Shown one piece after another: positions 1 to 9,090 of a stretch of 64,000 nt of DNA (position 1 is the first letter of the stretch; every line of letters begins with the position of its first letter). The DNA comes from Pseudomonas entomophila (lineage in GTDB: Bacteria; Pseudomonadota; Gammaproteobacteria; Pseudomonadales; Pseudomonadaceae), in assembly GCF_023277925.1 (NCBI RefSeq), contig NZ_CP063832.1, positions 62,001 through 126,000 of the forward strand, in the 5' to 3' direction. Both the position numbers and the translations under genes were made by a program. The notes under the pieces were generated by a model. The model was given only the letters and a program-made list of their open reading frames with translations, was not told the DNA's origin and made no database searches.

Positions 1-284
1 AGTTCGGTGGCGAGCTGTACCCTATGCTGGGCATCGTTGCGGTGTTCATGGTCGGGCAGGCGCTCGAAGGCATGGTACTGACGCCGCTGCTGGTGGGGGA
101 TCGCATCGGCCTGCACCCGGTGGCGGTGATCTTCGCCATCCTGGCCGGTGGCGAGCTGTTCGGCTTCACTGGCGTACTGTTGGCCCTGCCGGTGGCGGCG
201 GTGATCATGGTGCTGCTGCGGCATGTGCATGACCTGTACAAGGAGTCGGACATGTATGCCGGGGAGATTGACCCGGACCTTTAG
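1..284 (+). CDS. AI-2E family transporter (PerM-like), C-terminal fragment
   Basis: The reading frame is open from the left edge and ends at TAG 282-284, so only about the last 93 residues are present. They hold hydrophobic segments with the family-typical run MVGQALEGMVLTPLLVGDRI followed by GLHPVAVIFAILAGG and a final helix ending in a short charged tail. This pattern matches the C-terminal part of AI-2E/PerM family inner-membrane permeases, whose substrates differ between members and cannot be told here. The N-terminus lies outside the window. It precedes hda on the same strand, separated by a REP pair. Confidence 0.85.
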   Translation, partial: FGGELYPMLGIVAVFMVGQALEGMVLTPLLVGDRIGLHPVAVIFAILAGGELFGFTGVLLALPVAAVIMVLLRHVHDLYKESDMYAGEIDPDL

Positions 285-290
285 CGATTG

Positions 291-358
291 TTCGCCGGTA
301 AGCCGGCTCCGATGGGGAGCGCACCGCGTGCGAACTATGGGAGCCGGCTTGCCAGTGA
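291..358. repeat. REP pair (inverted)
   Basis: Two imperfect inverted copies of the TTCGCCGGnAAGCCGGCTCC palindrome lie between the permease and hda. This is one of the common intergenic REP types of P. putida. Confidence 0.7.
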
Positions 359-514
359 TGGGCTGGCGGGCGGCTCCAGGCGGGTTGAAATCATGCAACT
401 TCTTGATTTTCCATGCGCTATTCCCCTCGCCGATTGTGCCGCCCGCGTTGCGGGTATAGACTTTGCACACTGTTCACCAAAGGCCCCCTGCGGTCCCCGC
501 GACCGCCCGCGAGC

Positions 515-1219
515 ATGAAACCGATCCAGTTGCCCCTGGGTGTGCGTCTGCGCGATGACGCCACCTTCATCAACTACTACCCGGGCGCCAATGCCGCGGC
601 ATTGGGCTACGTCGAGCGGTTGTGCGAAGCCGACGCCGGCTGGACCGAGAGCCTCATCTATCTGTGGGGCAAGCAAGGCGTTGGTCGTACCCACCTGCTG
701 CAGGCCGCCACCCACCGTTTCCAGCAGTTGGGCGAGCCCGCTGTCTATCTGCCGCTCGCGCAATTGCTCGACCGTGGCGTCGAGCTGCTCGACCATCTTG
801 AGCAGTACGAACTGGTGTGCATCGACGACCTGCATGTGATCGCGGGCAAGGCGGACTGGGAAGAGGCCATGTTCCACCTGTTCAACCGCTTGCGTGACAG
901 CGGTCGACGCCTGCTGCTGGCCGCGTCCAGTTCGCCTCGCGAACTGCCGATCAAGCTGGCGGACCTCAAGTCCCGGCTCACCCTCGCGCTGATTTTCCAG
1001 ATGCGCGGCATGTCCGATGAAGACAAACTGCGCGCCTTGCAGTTGCGCGCCTCGCGCCGCGGCCTGCACCTGACCGACGAGGTCGGCCACTTCATCCTGA
1101 CCCGCGGTACGCGCAGCATGAGCGCCCTGTTCGACTTGCTCGAGCGCCTCGACCAGGCTTCGCTGCAAGCCCAGCGCAAGCTGACGATCCCGTTCCTCAA
1201 GGAAACCCTGGGCTGGTAA
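515..1219 (+). CDS. hda: DnaA regulatory inactivator Hda
   Basis: A 234-residue AAA+ protein related to the DnaA ATPase domain. Hda binds the DNA-loaded sliding clamp and stimulates ATP hydrolysis by DnaA, which prevents re-initiation. Seen here: an N-terminal clamp-binding-like QLPLGV (residues 5-10), a P-loop GKQGVGRTH (52-60) and a Walker B stretch CIDDLHVI near residue 95. The C-terminal part ends in a lid domain containing LFDLLERLDQASL. The frame is open 100 bases further upstream, but ATG 515 begins the conserved MKPIQLPLGV and gives the usual Hda length. There is no strong Shine-Dalgarno sequence. Confidence 0.95.
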   Translation: MKPIQLPLGVRLRDDATFINYYPGANAAALGYVERLCEADAGWTESLIYLWGKQGVGRTHLLQAATHRFQQLGEPAVYLPLAQLLDRGVELLDHLEQYELVCIDDLHVIAGKADWEEAMFHLFNRLRDSGRRLLLAASSSPRELPIKLADLKSRLTLALIFQMRGMSDEDKLRALQLRASRRGLHLTDEVGHFILTRGTRSMSALFDLLERLDQASLQAQRKLTIPFLKETLGW

Positions 1220-1345
1220 GCCCTTCAAACAGGGGCTTGCAGCTTCGAATCAGAAAAGTCACATGTTTTTCGATAAAATTTGCAAATGGTCCCGATAGAA
1301 GGCATAGTTTCCCCCTTCTAAAGGATTACAGACACGGTCGTGCCC

Positions 1346-1981
1346 ATGCTAAAGCGCTTCGCACCCCTCGTGCCACTTGCACTTGTGACCCTGTTGTTCG
1401 GTTGCGCCTCCCAAGGCCCGGTTTCGCAGCAGCAGGATCAACATCACATCACCGCCCAGTCGATCAGTTCGAAGGCCTCCGCTTCTTCCGTATTCGGTGA
1501 GGAAGAACTGGCAACCGAAGAAGACATGGGCGCATTCTCCAGCAATGGCAAGCCCTACCAGTTGCCTGTGCTGGCCGACAGCATTCTCGAGCGCGGCATG
1601 TCGTTGATCGGCACCCGCTACCGCTTTGGCGGCACTTCGGAGCAGTCGGGTTTTGATTGCAGCGGTTTCATTGGCTATCTCTTCCGCGAGGAAGCGGGTA
1701 TGAACCTGCCGCGCTCGACCCGCGAGATGATCAACGTCGACGCCCCCAAGGTGGCTCGCAACAAGCTCAAGCCAGGCGACCTGCTGTTCTTCAGCACCAA
1801 CGGCCGTGGCCGTGTGAGCCATGCCGGCATCTACTTGGGTGACAACCAGTTCATCCACTCCAGCAGCCGCCGCAGCGGTGGCGTGCGTATCGACAGCCTG
1901 GGCGATCGCTACTGGAGCAAGACCTTCATCGAGGCCAAGCGCGCGCTCGCCATGGCGCCGACCACGATCTCGCGCAATTGA
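1346..1981 (+). CDS. NlpC/P60 family cell-wall peptidase lipoprotein
   Basis: A 211-residue lipoprotein with a signal peptide ending in the lipobox LFGC (Cys20), a low-complexity Ser/Gln-rich linker and a C-terminal NlpC/P60 domain. The catalytic Cys105 sits in GFDCSGF and the His159 in SHAGIY, as in gamma-D-glutamyl-meso-DAP endopeptidases (peptidase family C40) that trim peptidoglycan. The frame also offers a GTG start at 1340, two codons earlier. AAGGA at 1321-1325 is nearer to that GTG, so the exact start is uncertain. A paralogue follows directly at 2127. Confidence 0.9.
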   Translation: MLKRFAPLVPLALVTLLFGCASQGPVSQQQDQHHITAQSISSKASASSVFGEEELATEEDMGAFSSNGKPYQLPVLADSILERGMSLIGTRYRFGGTSEQSGFDCSGFIGYLFREEAGMNLPRSTREMINVDAPKVARNKLKPGDLLFFSTNGRGRVSHAGIYLGDNQFIHSSSRRSGGVRIDSLGDRYWSKTFIEAKRALAMAPTTISRN

Positions 1982-2006
1982 TTTGATATCAAAATGCTGT
2001 ACTCTC

Positions 2007-2041
2007 GCACGGCGGCGGAGCTGAAAAGCTCGCCGCCGTGC
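2007..2041 (+). terminator. Strong hairpin between the two NlpC genes
   Basis: GCACGGCGGCG.AGCT pairs with AGCTCGCCGCCGTGC around a GAAA loop, with one bulged G. The stem is about 15 bp. It is followed by CATTTATA rather than a clear T tract, so it may act as a terminator or as an mRNA-stabilising stem. Confidence 0.5.
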
Positions 2042-2126
2042 GCATTTATAGAAAGCGTCTAATCTAAATTCTCAACTCTTTTTACCTTCGGTCACGGCCG
2101 GAGGGTTCTGACAGGACGTTCACATC

Positions 2127-2660
2127 ATGGCGATGTTGGCGCGCTTCGCACTGCTTTCCTTCCTGGCCCTGCTCGCGGCCTGTTCCAGCCGTGCGCCGGG
2201 TCCAGCGCCCATGGCCAAGCCTCCCGTGGTGTTCAATCAGTCGGCCTCGTCGCCAGCGGCGGAGGATGTATTGTTCCGGGCCATCGGCCTGGTGGGCACG
2301 CCCTACCGCTGGGGCGGCAATACACCGGATTCCGGATTTGATTGCAGTGGGTTGATCGGCTATGTCTACCGTGATGCGGCGGGGGTCAGCCTGCCGCGCT
2401 CGACCCGCGAGATGATTGTCATGCGCGCGCCAAACGTCGACATCAACGCGCTGCAGTCCGGGGACCTGGTGTTCTTCGCCACCAGTGGCGGCTCGCAGGT
2501 CAGCCATGCCGGCATCTATGTCGGTGAGGGGCGTTTCGTGCACGCGCCTTCGACTGGTGGGACCGTGCGCTTGGACTACCTCTCCAGCCGTTACTGGGCC
2601 AAGGCCTACCTGCAAGCCAAGCGGGTACTGCCGCCAGGGCATCTGGCCCAGAACCCCTGA
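2127..2660 (+). CDS. NlpC/P60 family cell-wall peptidase lipoprotein (second copy)
   Basis: A 177-residue paralogue of the preceding gene. It has a signal peptide with lipobox LAAC (Cys19) and a shorter linker. The NlpC/P60 domain carries catalytic Cys73 in GFDCSGL and His127 in SHAGIYVG. Both proteins share the run LPRSTREMI. As C40 family peptidases they probably cut peptide stems of peptidoglycan from the outer-membrane-anchored position. Tandem NlpC/P60 lipoproteins downstream of hda are a usual arrangement in Pseudomonas. I see no sign that either copy is damaged. Confidence 0.9.
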   Translation: MAMLARFALLSFLALLAACSSRAPGPAPMAKPPVVFNQSASSPAAEDVLFRAIGLVGTPYRWGGNTPDSGFDCSGLIGYVYRDAAGVSLPRSTREMIVMRAPNVDINALQSGDLVFFATSGGSQVSHAGIYVGEGRFVHAPSTGGTVRLDYLSSRYWAKAYLQAKRVLPPGHLAQNP

Positions 2661-2890
2661 TAGCCGAAACCGAGCCAGTAGGGGCGACTTCTGCCGCGAT
2701 GAAGTATCGCGGTGTCTGGTCCCCTTTTACGGGGGGGGCGCGGCTAAAGCGCTCCTACACAGGTTGTGTCAGGTCAATGGATTGAGTTTCGCTCCATGGG
2801 AGCGGCTCAATCCATACAAACATCTACCGCTTGTTTTGCTGCTCATGTGGCCAGGATGTCCGTTCGATAACGACATCCCGGGAGTGGGCC

Positions 2891-5467
2891 ATGAGCACTA
2901 TCAAAGACCGAGTGGAGCGTAGCTTCGACGCATTGGAAGCAGGGCGACCGCTGGTTCGTCTGGTGGATGAGATCATCCGCGAGTACCCCGATCCCTATGT
3001 GCTGGCTACCCGGCATGCGCAGCGCATCGTGCTCAAGCACACGGGCAAGGCGATCGATCCGCGTTTCATCTGGTGGCACCAGTTCGCATCGGCCAGCACC
3101 AGCCATCTCAGCTTCACCGGCTGGCAGCACAGCGGCCCGCCGGTGAAATCGTTGCGGCTGGTCGAGTTGGTGATCAAGCGTTTCGATGTCAGGTTTCAGG
3201 AGGCGCCGGATGAGCTTGACTTGTATGGCGGTTTCTATCGCCAAGGGCGGCAAGCCAGTTATTTCGACGAGCGTAACGAAGTGGCCATGCTTGGCAGCAA
3301 AGTCCAGGAGGACCTGTGGGCGTTGGACTTCGCGGTGGCCTACCGCACCGAAATCACCCGTTTCTGGAGGAAGTACGCGCAACATTTTCGCGTGCTGGCC
3401 AAGGTCAACCTGTTAGGGCAGGCGGTGCTGGCAGCCCGTGATGCTCGAATCAGCCGAGGTGATTGGGTGCAATTGCGGGCGATGGTTGCCGATGGCCTGG
3501 TCGACGGCACCTTTCCGACACTGGATAAGCTTCGCCAGGACAGTTCAGCAAGCCCATTACCGGTCAGCCGCTACATGCTGGACAAGGGTGACCGAGGTTG
3601 TCTCTACTGTTTTGCGTTAACCGGTGATCGGGTACTCCTGTATCGACCATGGGCCACTGAAGTGTTCAAGAGCTTTGCGTCCGAGCTGGCCTTGGCGCAG
3701 TGGCTGCGAACGCAACTGCAAGATGCCGACACCCTGGCCAGCTATGTCAAGGCAGCCCATACCGATGCCCGAGACCCTTCCCGTGCCCATTCGGTCAAGA
3801 CTCACCTGCGAAGCATCGCCAACAGCGACTCCGGGCAGGCCGCGCTGGTCCTGCTCGACGACCTCAAAAGGCCAATCAACGCAGACATCTTCACCTACCT
3901 GACCAACCAGGCCACCACCGAGATGAACGACAACGCCACGGCGATTTTGGGCAACGCCGAATTGCGCAAGGCGATGTGGAGCGGCTATCTCTCAGCGTTC
4001 CTCAAGGTCTTTGGCGGCTTCGCCCCTATCGGGTGGCCAATGACGCTGATGCTGCTGGGGGCTAGCCTGGGTAAGTTGGGGCTGGATATCGACGCGGCCC
4101 TGCATACCATGGACGAGCAGACTCGCAAGAGCGCGTTGCGCGATGCCATGCTCGATAGTCTGTTCGCCGCCTTGAACATGACCGACCTGGGGTTCCAGTC
4201 GAGCTTTGCCTCGTTGGCCTACGAGGCGCCGGCCAACGAGGTGGATGCCAACCTGAGCCAATGGGAGGTGTCCAGCGCTGCCACGCAAACGCTAGATGGG
4301 CGTGAGAGTAACCTGGTCATCAATGGTGAGCTGGTCAGCGCCGGGCGCCTGCGGGGCATCCGAATCGGCTCTGATGGCAGTTGCTGGATAGCCTTGCATG
4401 GTTTGTCGTACCGGGTTCGCTACAACTATGGCTTGCAGGTCTGGCAGATTGTGCCGACACATAATCCATTTGCCTTCGGTCCCTTGTATCCGGTACGCCT
4501 GAGCGAATCGGGCGAGTGGGAACTGCTGGTGCCGCCAGGGCTGCTCGGTGGCGCGCCACCGGAAGTGGAAGGTATGCCCAGCACCACGTCGCAGTTCTGG
4601 AATCGTCATCTTGCCACCGACGTGGCACGCAGCGGAAAGTCTTCCGCCGCAGCGTTGCACCGTCAGAAAGCGTTGCTGCAGTCCAGCCAGATTCCGCAAC
4701 TGACTCGTGACCAGGTGCCCGATGTGGACGCGCACGGCCTGGACTGCATACTTGTCGATGGCGTGGCGTATTACTCGTATCGCTATGATCGGGAGTACTT
4801 CAATTCCTTGATCGAGTACTACACCAGCGACGAGTCGAAGGTTAACGATGTGTTCCGTTCTGGCACATATCGCTACGATGACGAGGATATCTACATCCGC
4901 GAACTTGCCGATAACCTCGACGAGCTGCCACGCAGCAACGAGGTGAGCTTGTATCGAGGCGGGCACAGCTCACGGGGTACCAGTGGCGAAAACTATCGAA
5001 ACGGACGGTTGCGTGTCGGTGATGTGCTGGTCAATACCGACCTGACCTCGTTTACCGAAAACCCTTACAAGGTGGCGGAATTCGCTTCTCGACCTTCCGT
5101 AAACGCGCCGGGCAATCTGCCGGGTGTGTTCGACGACAGCTCAGTGGTGTTCGAGTTGCCAGCCAATCACTACCAGGGGGGCACGCCGATCAGCGCGTTT
5201 TCCCTCTATTGGGATGAGGGCGAGACACTGTTTCTGCCAGGCCACTATTTCCGGATCGACCATCTGGAGCAGGTCTATGGTGAGCATTACCGTTTCATAC
5301 ATGTCACGCTCCGCCAGGTCCCCAAGCCAACTTCGGGGTCGGTCTACGATCTGCGTACAGGCCTGCTGTTTGACCGTGACGCCTACAAGGCACGCTTCAA
5401 GACGGCGGCGCTGGTGGAGCGTTTCTTCCCTGCCGACACGCAGGTTGTCACCACCGGCGCCAACTGA
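2891..5467 (+). CDS. DUF6543-like (dermonecrotic toxin-like) protein with C-terminal ADP-ribosyltransferase-like domain
   Basis: An 858-residue protein. ATG 2891 has GGGAG just upstream; the frame extends 20 codons further without a better start. The N-terminal two thirds resemble the DUF6543 / dermonecrotic-toxin-like proteins common in Pseudomonas: W-rich blocks, FALTGDRVLLYRPW near 240, and a glycine-rich hydrophobic stretch near 375-400. The C-terminal part looks like an ARTT-class ADP-ribosyltransferase: Arg689 in LYRGG, Ser720 in DLTSFTE, and Glu776-Gly-Glu778 in WDEGETLFLPG, i.e. an R-S-ExE triad. I infer an effector or toxin; its target and its export route are unknown. No signal peptide, PAAR or RHS motif is seen. 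No immunity gene is obvious: the next gene is convergent. Confidence 0.75.
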   Translation: MSTIKDRVERSFDALEAGRPLVRLVDEIIREYPDPYVLATRHAQRIVLKHTGKAIDPRFIWWHQFASASTSHLSFTGWQHSGPPVKSLRLVELVIKRFDVRFQEAPDELDLYGGFYRQGRQASYFDERNEVAMLGSKVQEDLWALDFAVAYRTEITRFWRKYAQHFRVLAKVNLLGQAVLAARDARISRGDWVQLRAMVADGLVDGTFPTLDKLRQDSSASPLPVSRYMLDKGDRGCLYCFALTGDRVLLYRPWATEVFKSFASELALAQWLRTQLQDADTLASYVKAAHTDARDPSRAHSVKTHLRSIANSDSGQAALVLLDDLKRPINADIFTYLTNQATTEMNDNATAILGNAELRKAMWSGYLSAFLKVFGGFAPIGWPMTLMLLGASLGKLGLDIDAALHTMDEQTRKSALRDAMLDSLFAALNMTDLGFQSSFASLAYEAPANEVDANLSQWEVSSAATQTLDGRESNLVINGELVSAGRLRGIRIGSDGSCWIALHGLSYRVRYNYGLQVWQIVPTHNPFAFGPLYPVRLSESGEWELLVPPGLLGGAPPEVEGMPSTTSQFWNRHLATDVARSGKSSAAALHRQKALLQSSQIPQLTRDQVPDVDAHGLDCILVDGVAYYSYRYDREYFNSLIEYYTSDESKVNDVFRSGTYRYDDEDIYIRELADNLDELPRSNEVSLYRGGHSSRGTSGENYRNGRLRVGDVLVNTDLTSFTENPYKVAEFASRPSVNAPGNLPGVFDDSSVVFELPANHYQGGTPISAFSLYWDEGETLFLPGHYFRIDHLEQVYGEHYRFIHVTLRQVPKPTSGSVYDLRTGLLFDRDAYKARFKTAALVERFFPADTQVVTTGAN

Positions 5468-5478
5468 GGTGGCGATTC

Positions 5479-6057
5479 TCAGGCCTGTTTGAGCAGTAAC
5501 GCTACCCCTGGGAAGTACTGCCCCAGCTCGTTGTGCAGCTTGCGATAGGCATAAGGGAAGTACCAGGCCAGGGCGCAGGCCGTGTGCTTCTGCAGGTCGT
5601 CTACCAGGTCTTGCAGTTCCTCGGGGCTGGCGTGCTGGCCGGCCTTCCAGGGGGTGACGAATAGCGCGCCGGCCTTGAGCTGGCTGGCATAGGCAATCGG
5701 CTTGGCCAGGGTGGCGGTCTCCTGCAGGGCCGCCGCCAGGTCCAGGCGGGCGATGCGTGGCCAGCGCTGGCTGGCGCGCAGGTGCACGGTCGCTTCGGCG
5801 CTGCTGATCGACAGGTCGCAGCGCCCCTCGCGTTCACCCTCGTCGCGCTGTTTCTTGCTCGCGTATTGTTCCAGCGTCACCAGCTCGCCTTGCCAGGCAG
5901 CCGCCGCAAGCACGCCGACGTTGGCGGCCGCGCCATGCCAGTAGGGCGCTTCGTTGTCACCCTGGATCTGGTTGAAGCGATCGATGCAGTCGACCCAGCG
6001 CTCGAGGGCCGGGCGCAGGAACTCCAGGCTCGGGTTGTTGATGATCAGGCCTTGCAT
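5479..6057 (-). CDS. Hypothetical protein, about 192 residues
   Basis: A soluble, acidic protein with no signal peptide or membrane segment. AAGGAG lies at good distance before the ATG complement at 6055-6057. I do not recognise a domain. The sequence has a conserved-looking aromatic C-terminus (ALAWYFPYAYRKLHNELGQY) and a central stretch of charged residues (KKQRDEGEREG). It runs convergent to the ART-like toxin gene with only 11 bases between the stops, and divergent from the cobalamin operon. Its base composition matches the core genome, so an immunity role is possible only by position, not by any sequence sign. Confidence 0.7.
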   Translation of the reverse strand: MQGLIINNPSLEFLRPALERWVDCIDRFNQIQGDNEAPYWHGAAANVGVLAAAAWQGELVTLEQYASKKQRDEGEREGRCDLSISSAEATVHLRASQRWPRIARLDLAAALQETATLAKPIAYASQLKAGALFVTPWKAGQHASPEELQDLVDDLQKHTACALAWYFPYAYRKLHNELGQYFPGVALLLKQA

Positions 6058-6221
6058 GCTGCGCTCTCCTTGTCATTGTGATCGAGGTCAGCCGAAATGG
6101 TGGCTATGTGATATCACTGCTTTGATTGTGGCACAAGCTGGCGGATCGGCCATTGATCCAGGCCAGATCGGCCCTCGTTCGATTGACGCTCCCGGTGCAA
6201 CCCTCTAACCTTCGCGGCGTG

Positions 6222-6418
6222 TTTCAGGTGCCCTGCGAATCTATGTTCGGCAGGGTGAAACTGGGAAGCCGGTGGGCGCCAGCAAGGTGCGATTCCGGCG
6301 CTGCCCCCGCAACGGTAGATGAGTCGACGGCTGCGCATGGCCACTGGATTTCGCGATCCGGGAAGGCGCGTGGCCTGGGCATGGCCCCACTCATGAGCCC
6401 GGAGACCGGCCTGTCACT
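6222..6418 (+). promoter_or_regulatory. Cobalamin (adenosylcobalamin) riboswitch
   Basis: The conserved blocks of the cobalamin riboswitch appear in order: AGGGTGAAACTGGGAAGCCGG (6252-6272, the GGGAA block), GCTGCCCCCGCAACGGT (the B12 box, 6300-6315) and GAGCCCGGAGACCGGCC (6396-6412). It sits about 120 bases before cobO and should switch the ten-gene operon off when the cofactor is plentiful. I could not assign the expression platform from sequence alone. Confidence 0.93.
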
Positions 6419-6539
6419 GCCAACGGCATCACGGAGGGTGATGCGCGGTGCGATGTGGCCTGCGCCACGGTCCCTGCGTGTTCTCCGTCTGCCCGCCTAT
6501 TACCTGTCACCCGCCGGTGGCAGCCTGCGGAGAACCCTG

Positions 6540-7151
6540 ATGAGCGAATCCACCGACCGCGACGAACGCCACCTGGCGCGCATGCAGCGCAAGAAGGCGA
6601 TCATCGACGAACGCATCGCCAATTCCCCCAACGAGTGTGGCCTGCTGCTGGTGCTGACCGGCAATGGCAAGGGCAAAAGCAGCTCGGCCTTCGGCATGCT
6701 CGCCCGCGCGTTGGGGCATGGCATGCACTGCGGCGTGGTGCAGTTCATCAAGGGCCGCAACAGCACTGGCGAAGAGTTGTTCTTCCGGCGTTTTCCCGAG
6801 CAGGTGCGCTATCACGTGATGGGCGAGGGGTTCACTTGGGAGACCCAGGACCGTCAGCGCGACATCGCCGCCGCCGAGGCCGCCTGGGCCGTGTCGCGCC
6901 AGTTGCTGCAGGACCCGTCGATCCAGTTCGTCGTGCTCGATGAGCTGAACATCGCCCTCAAGCACGGCTACCTCGACCTCGACCAGGTGCTTTCGGACAT
7001 CCAGGCCCGTCCGCCGATGCAACATGTAATCGTCACTGGCCGTGCAGCCAAGCCCGAGATGATCGAGCTGGCTGACACCGTGACCGAGATGGGCATGCTC
7101 AAGCATGCGTTCCAGGCCGGTATCCGCGCGCAGAAGGGCGTTGAACTGTGA
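6540..7151 (+). CDS. cobO: Corrinoid adenosyltransferase (cob(I)yrinic acid a,c-diamide adenosyltransferase)
   Basis: A 203-residue ATP:corrinoid adenosyltransferase of the CobO/BtuR family, which puts the 5'-deoxyadenosyl group on cobalt. The P-loop is GNGKGKSSS (residues 41-49). The family motifs VVQFIKG and VVLDELNIALKHGYL follow. ATG 6540 has GGAG 8 bases upstream; the frame stays open into the riboswitch, but that is chance. It is the first gene of the riboswitch-controlled operon and its TGA overlaps the GTG start of cobB by four bases. Confidence 0.95.
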   Translation: MSESTDRDERHLARMQRKKAIIDERIANSPNECGLLLVLTGNGKGKSSSAFGMLARALGHGMHCGVVQFIKGRNSTGEELFFRRFPEQVRYHVMGEGFTWETQDRQRDIAAAEAAWAVSRQLLQDPSIQFVVLDELNIALKHGYLDLDQVLSDIQARPPMQHVIVTGRAAKPEMIELADTVTEMGMLKHAFQAGIRAQKGVEL

Positions 7152-8443
7152 GTGACGCTCGCCATTGCCCGGCGGTACTCATTGCCGCCCCGGCCTCCGG
7201 CCAGGGCAAGACCACGGTCACCGCTGCCCTGGCCCGCCTGCACCGTAACCTCGGGCGCAAGGTGCGGGTGTTCAAGTGTGGGCCGGATTTCCTCGACCCG
7301 ATGATTCTCGAGCGCGCCAGCGGTGCGCCGGTCTACCAGCTGGACCTGTGGATGATCGGTGCAGAGGAGAGCCGCCGCCTGCTGTGGGAGGCGGCGGGCG
7401 TAGCCGACCTGATCCTGATCGAGGGGGTAATGGGGCTGTTCGACGGCACACCGTCGAGCGCCGACCTGGCGCGCCATTTTGGCGTGCCGGTGCTGGCGGT
7501 GATCGATGGCACGGCCATGGCTCAGACCTTTGGCGCCCTGGCCCTGGGCCTGGCGCGCTACCAGCCCGACCTGCCGTTCGCCGGCGTGCTGGCCAACCGG
7601 GTCGGCAGCCTGCGCCATGCGCAGTTGCTCGAAGGCAGCCTGACCGAGGGGTTGCGCTGGTACGGCGGGCTGTCCCGCGAGCGTGGCATCGAGTTGCCCA
7701 GCCGGCATCTCGGGTTGGTGCAGGCAAGTGAATTGAATGATCTGGATGCGCGTCTGGATGCCGCCGCCGAGGCACTGGCAGCCAGTTGCGATGCGGCCCT
7801 GCCGCCGCCGGTGACGTTTGCCGCGCCGGAACGCTGCGACACCGGGACTTCGTTGGCCGGTGTGCGTATCGGCGTGGCTCGCGACGAAGCCTTCGCCTTT
7901 ACCTATGGCGCCAACCTTGAGCTACTGCGCAATCTCGGTGCACGGATCGAACTCTTCTCGCCGCTGCATGACCGTGAGCTGCCGGTGATCGACAGCCTGT
8001 ACCTGCCAGGCGGCTACCCGGAGCTGCATCATCATGCCCTGGCGGCCAATGCGCCAATGCTCGAGGCGATCCGCAACCACCATGCCCAAGGCAAGCCCCT
8101 GTTGGCCGAGTGCGGTGGCATGCTTTACTTGCTCGATGCGCTGACCGACGTGGCTGGCGAGCGTGCCGCGCTGCTCGGCCTGCTGCCGGGCGAGGCGACC
8201 ATGCAGAAGCGCCTGGCAGCGCTGGCCCTGCAAGCAGTCGAGCTGCCGGAAGGCACCCTGCGCGGTCATACCTACCACCACTCGCTGACCGAGACGGTGC
8301 TCGAGCCGATTGCCCGAGGCCTGAGCCCCAATGGTGGGCGCGGCAACGAAGCGGTCTACCGTCTGGGCCGGCTGACTGCGTCCTACGTGCATTTCTACTT
8401 CCCCTCCAACCCCGACGCGGCGGCGGCGCTGCTGCGACCATGA
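7148..8443 (+). CDS. cobB: Cobyrinate a,c-diamide synthase
   Basis: A 431-residue glutamine-dependent amidotransferase that amidates the a and c side chains of (hydrogeno)cobyrinic acid. The N-terminal ATPase half has the P-loop ASGQGKTT and the motif KCGPDFLDP. The C-terminal class I glutaminase-like half has LPGGYPELH and the nucleophile Cys in LLAECGGMLYL, then the late HYH-type segment. GTG start at 7148 overlaps the cobO stop. Length is normal for CobB/CbiA. Confidence 0.95.
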   Translation: MSDARHCPAVLIAAPASGQGKTTVTAALARLHRNLGRKVRVFKCGPDFLDPMILERASGAPVYQLDLWMIGAEESRRLLWEAAGVADLILIEGVMGLFDGTPSSADLARHFGVPVLAVIDGTAMAQTFGALALGLARYQPDLPFAGVLANRVGSLRHAQLLEGSLTEGLRWYGGLSRERGIELPSRHLGLVQASELNDLDARLDAAAEALAASCDAALPPPVTFAAPERCDTGTSLAGVRIGVARDEAFAFTYGANLELLRNLGARIELFSPLHDRELPVIDSLYLPGGYPELHHHALAANAPMLEAIRNHHAQGKPLLAECGGMLYLLDALTDVAGERAALLGLLPGEATMQKRLAALALQAVELPEGTLRGHTYHHSLTETVLEPIARGLSPNGGRGNEAVYRLGRLTASYVHFYFPSNPDAAAALLRP

Positions 8444-9090
8444 ACCAACATGCCTACAGCGAGGCCGAGCGCGCAGCCATCTACCGTGCCATCGGCGAGC
8501 GTCGCGACATGCGCCATTTCGCCGGTGGCGAAGTCGCCCCGGCATTGCTCGCCCGGCTGCTGGCTGCCGCGCACCAGGCCCCCAGTGTCGGGCTGATGCA
8601 ACCGTGGCGCTTCATCCGTATCAGCCAGCGTGAGCTGCGCGCGCGCATCCAGGTGCTGGTGGAAGAGGAGCGGGTGCGTACCGCCGAGGCGCTGGGCGAG
8701 CGCACCGATGAATTCATGAAGCTCAAGGTCGAGGGCATCAGCGATTGCGCCGAGGTACTGGTAGCCGCGTTGATGGACAACCGCGAGCCGCATATCTTCG
8801 GGCGCCGCACCTTGCCCGAGATGGACCTGGCCTCGCTCGCCTGCGCCATCCAGAACCTGTGGCTGGCGGCCCGGGCCGAAGGTTTGGGCATGGGCTGGGT
8901 GTCACTGTTCGACCCGCTGGCTCTGGCTGAGCTACTGGGCATGCCTGCAGGCGCCAAGCCGGTGGCAGTGCTGTGCCTGGGGCCTGTAACCGCGTTTTAT
9001 CCCGCACCGATGCTGGTGCTGGAAGACTGGGCCGAGCAACGGCCGTTGCATGAAATGCTCTACGAGAACCAATGGGGAGAGCGGCCATGA
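8440..9090 (+). CDS. bluB: 5,6-dimethylbenzimidazole synthase
   Basis: A 216-residue nitroreductase-fold flavoprotein. BluB destroys FMNH2 with oxygen to make the lower ligand 5,6-dimethylbenzimidazole. Seen here: RRDMRHF near residue 20, [13 protein letters not shown] around residue 45 (the FMN pocket of the family), and [13 protein letters not shown], which is highly conserved in BluB. ATG 8440 overlaps the cobB stop by four bases; a longer open frame upstream runs inside cobB and is not used. Its presence shows that the organism makes its lower ligand aerobically. Confidence 0.94.
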   Translation: MNQHAYSEAERAAIYRAIGERRDMRHFAGGEVAPALLARLLAAAHQAPSVGLMQPWRFIRISQRELRARIQVLVEEERVRTAEALGERTDEFMKLKVEGISDCAEVLVAALMDNREPHIFGRRTLPEMDLASLACAIQNLWLAARAEGLGMGWVSLFDPLALAELLGMPAGAKPVAVLCLGPVTAFYPAPMLVLEDWAEQRPLHEMLYENQWGERP

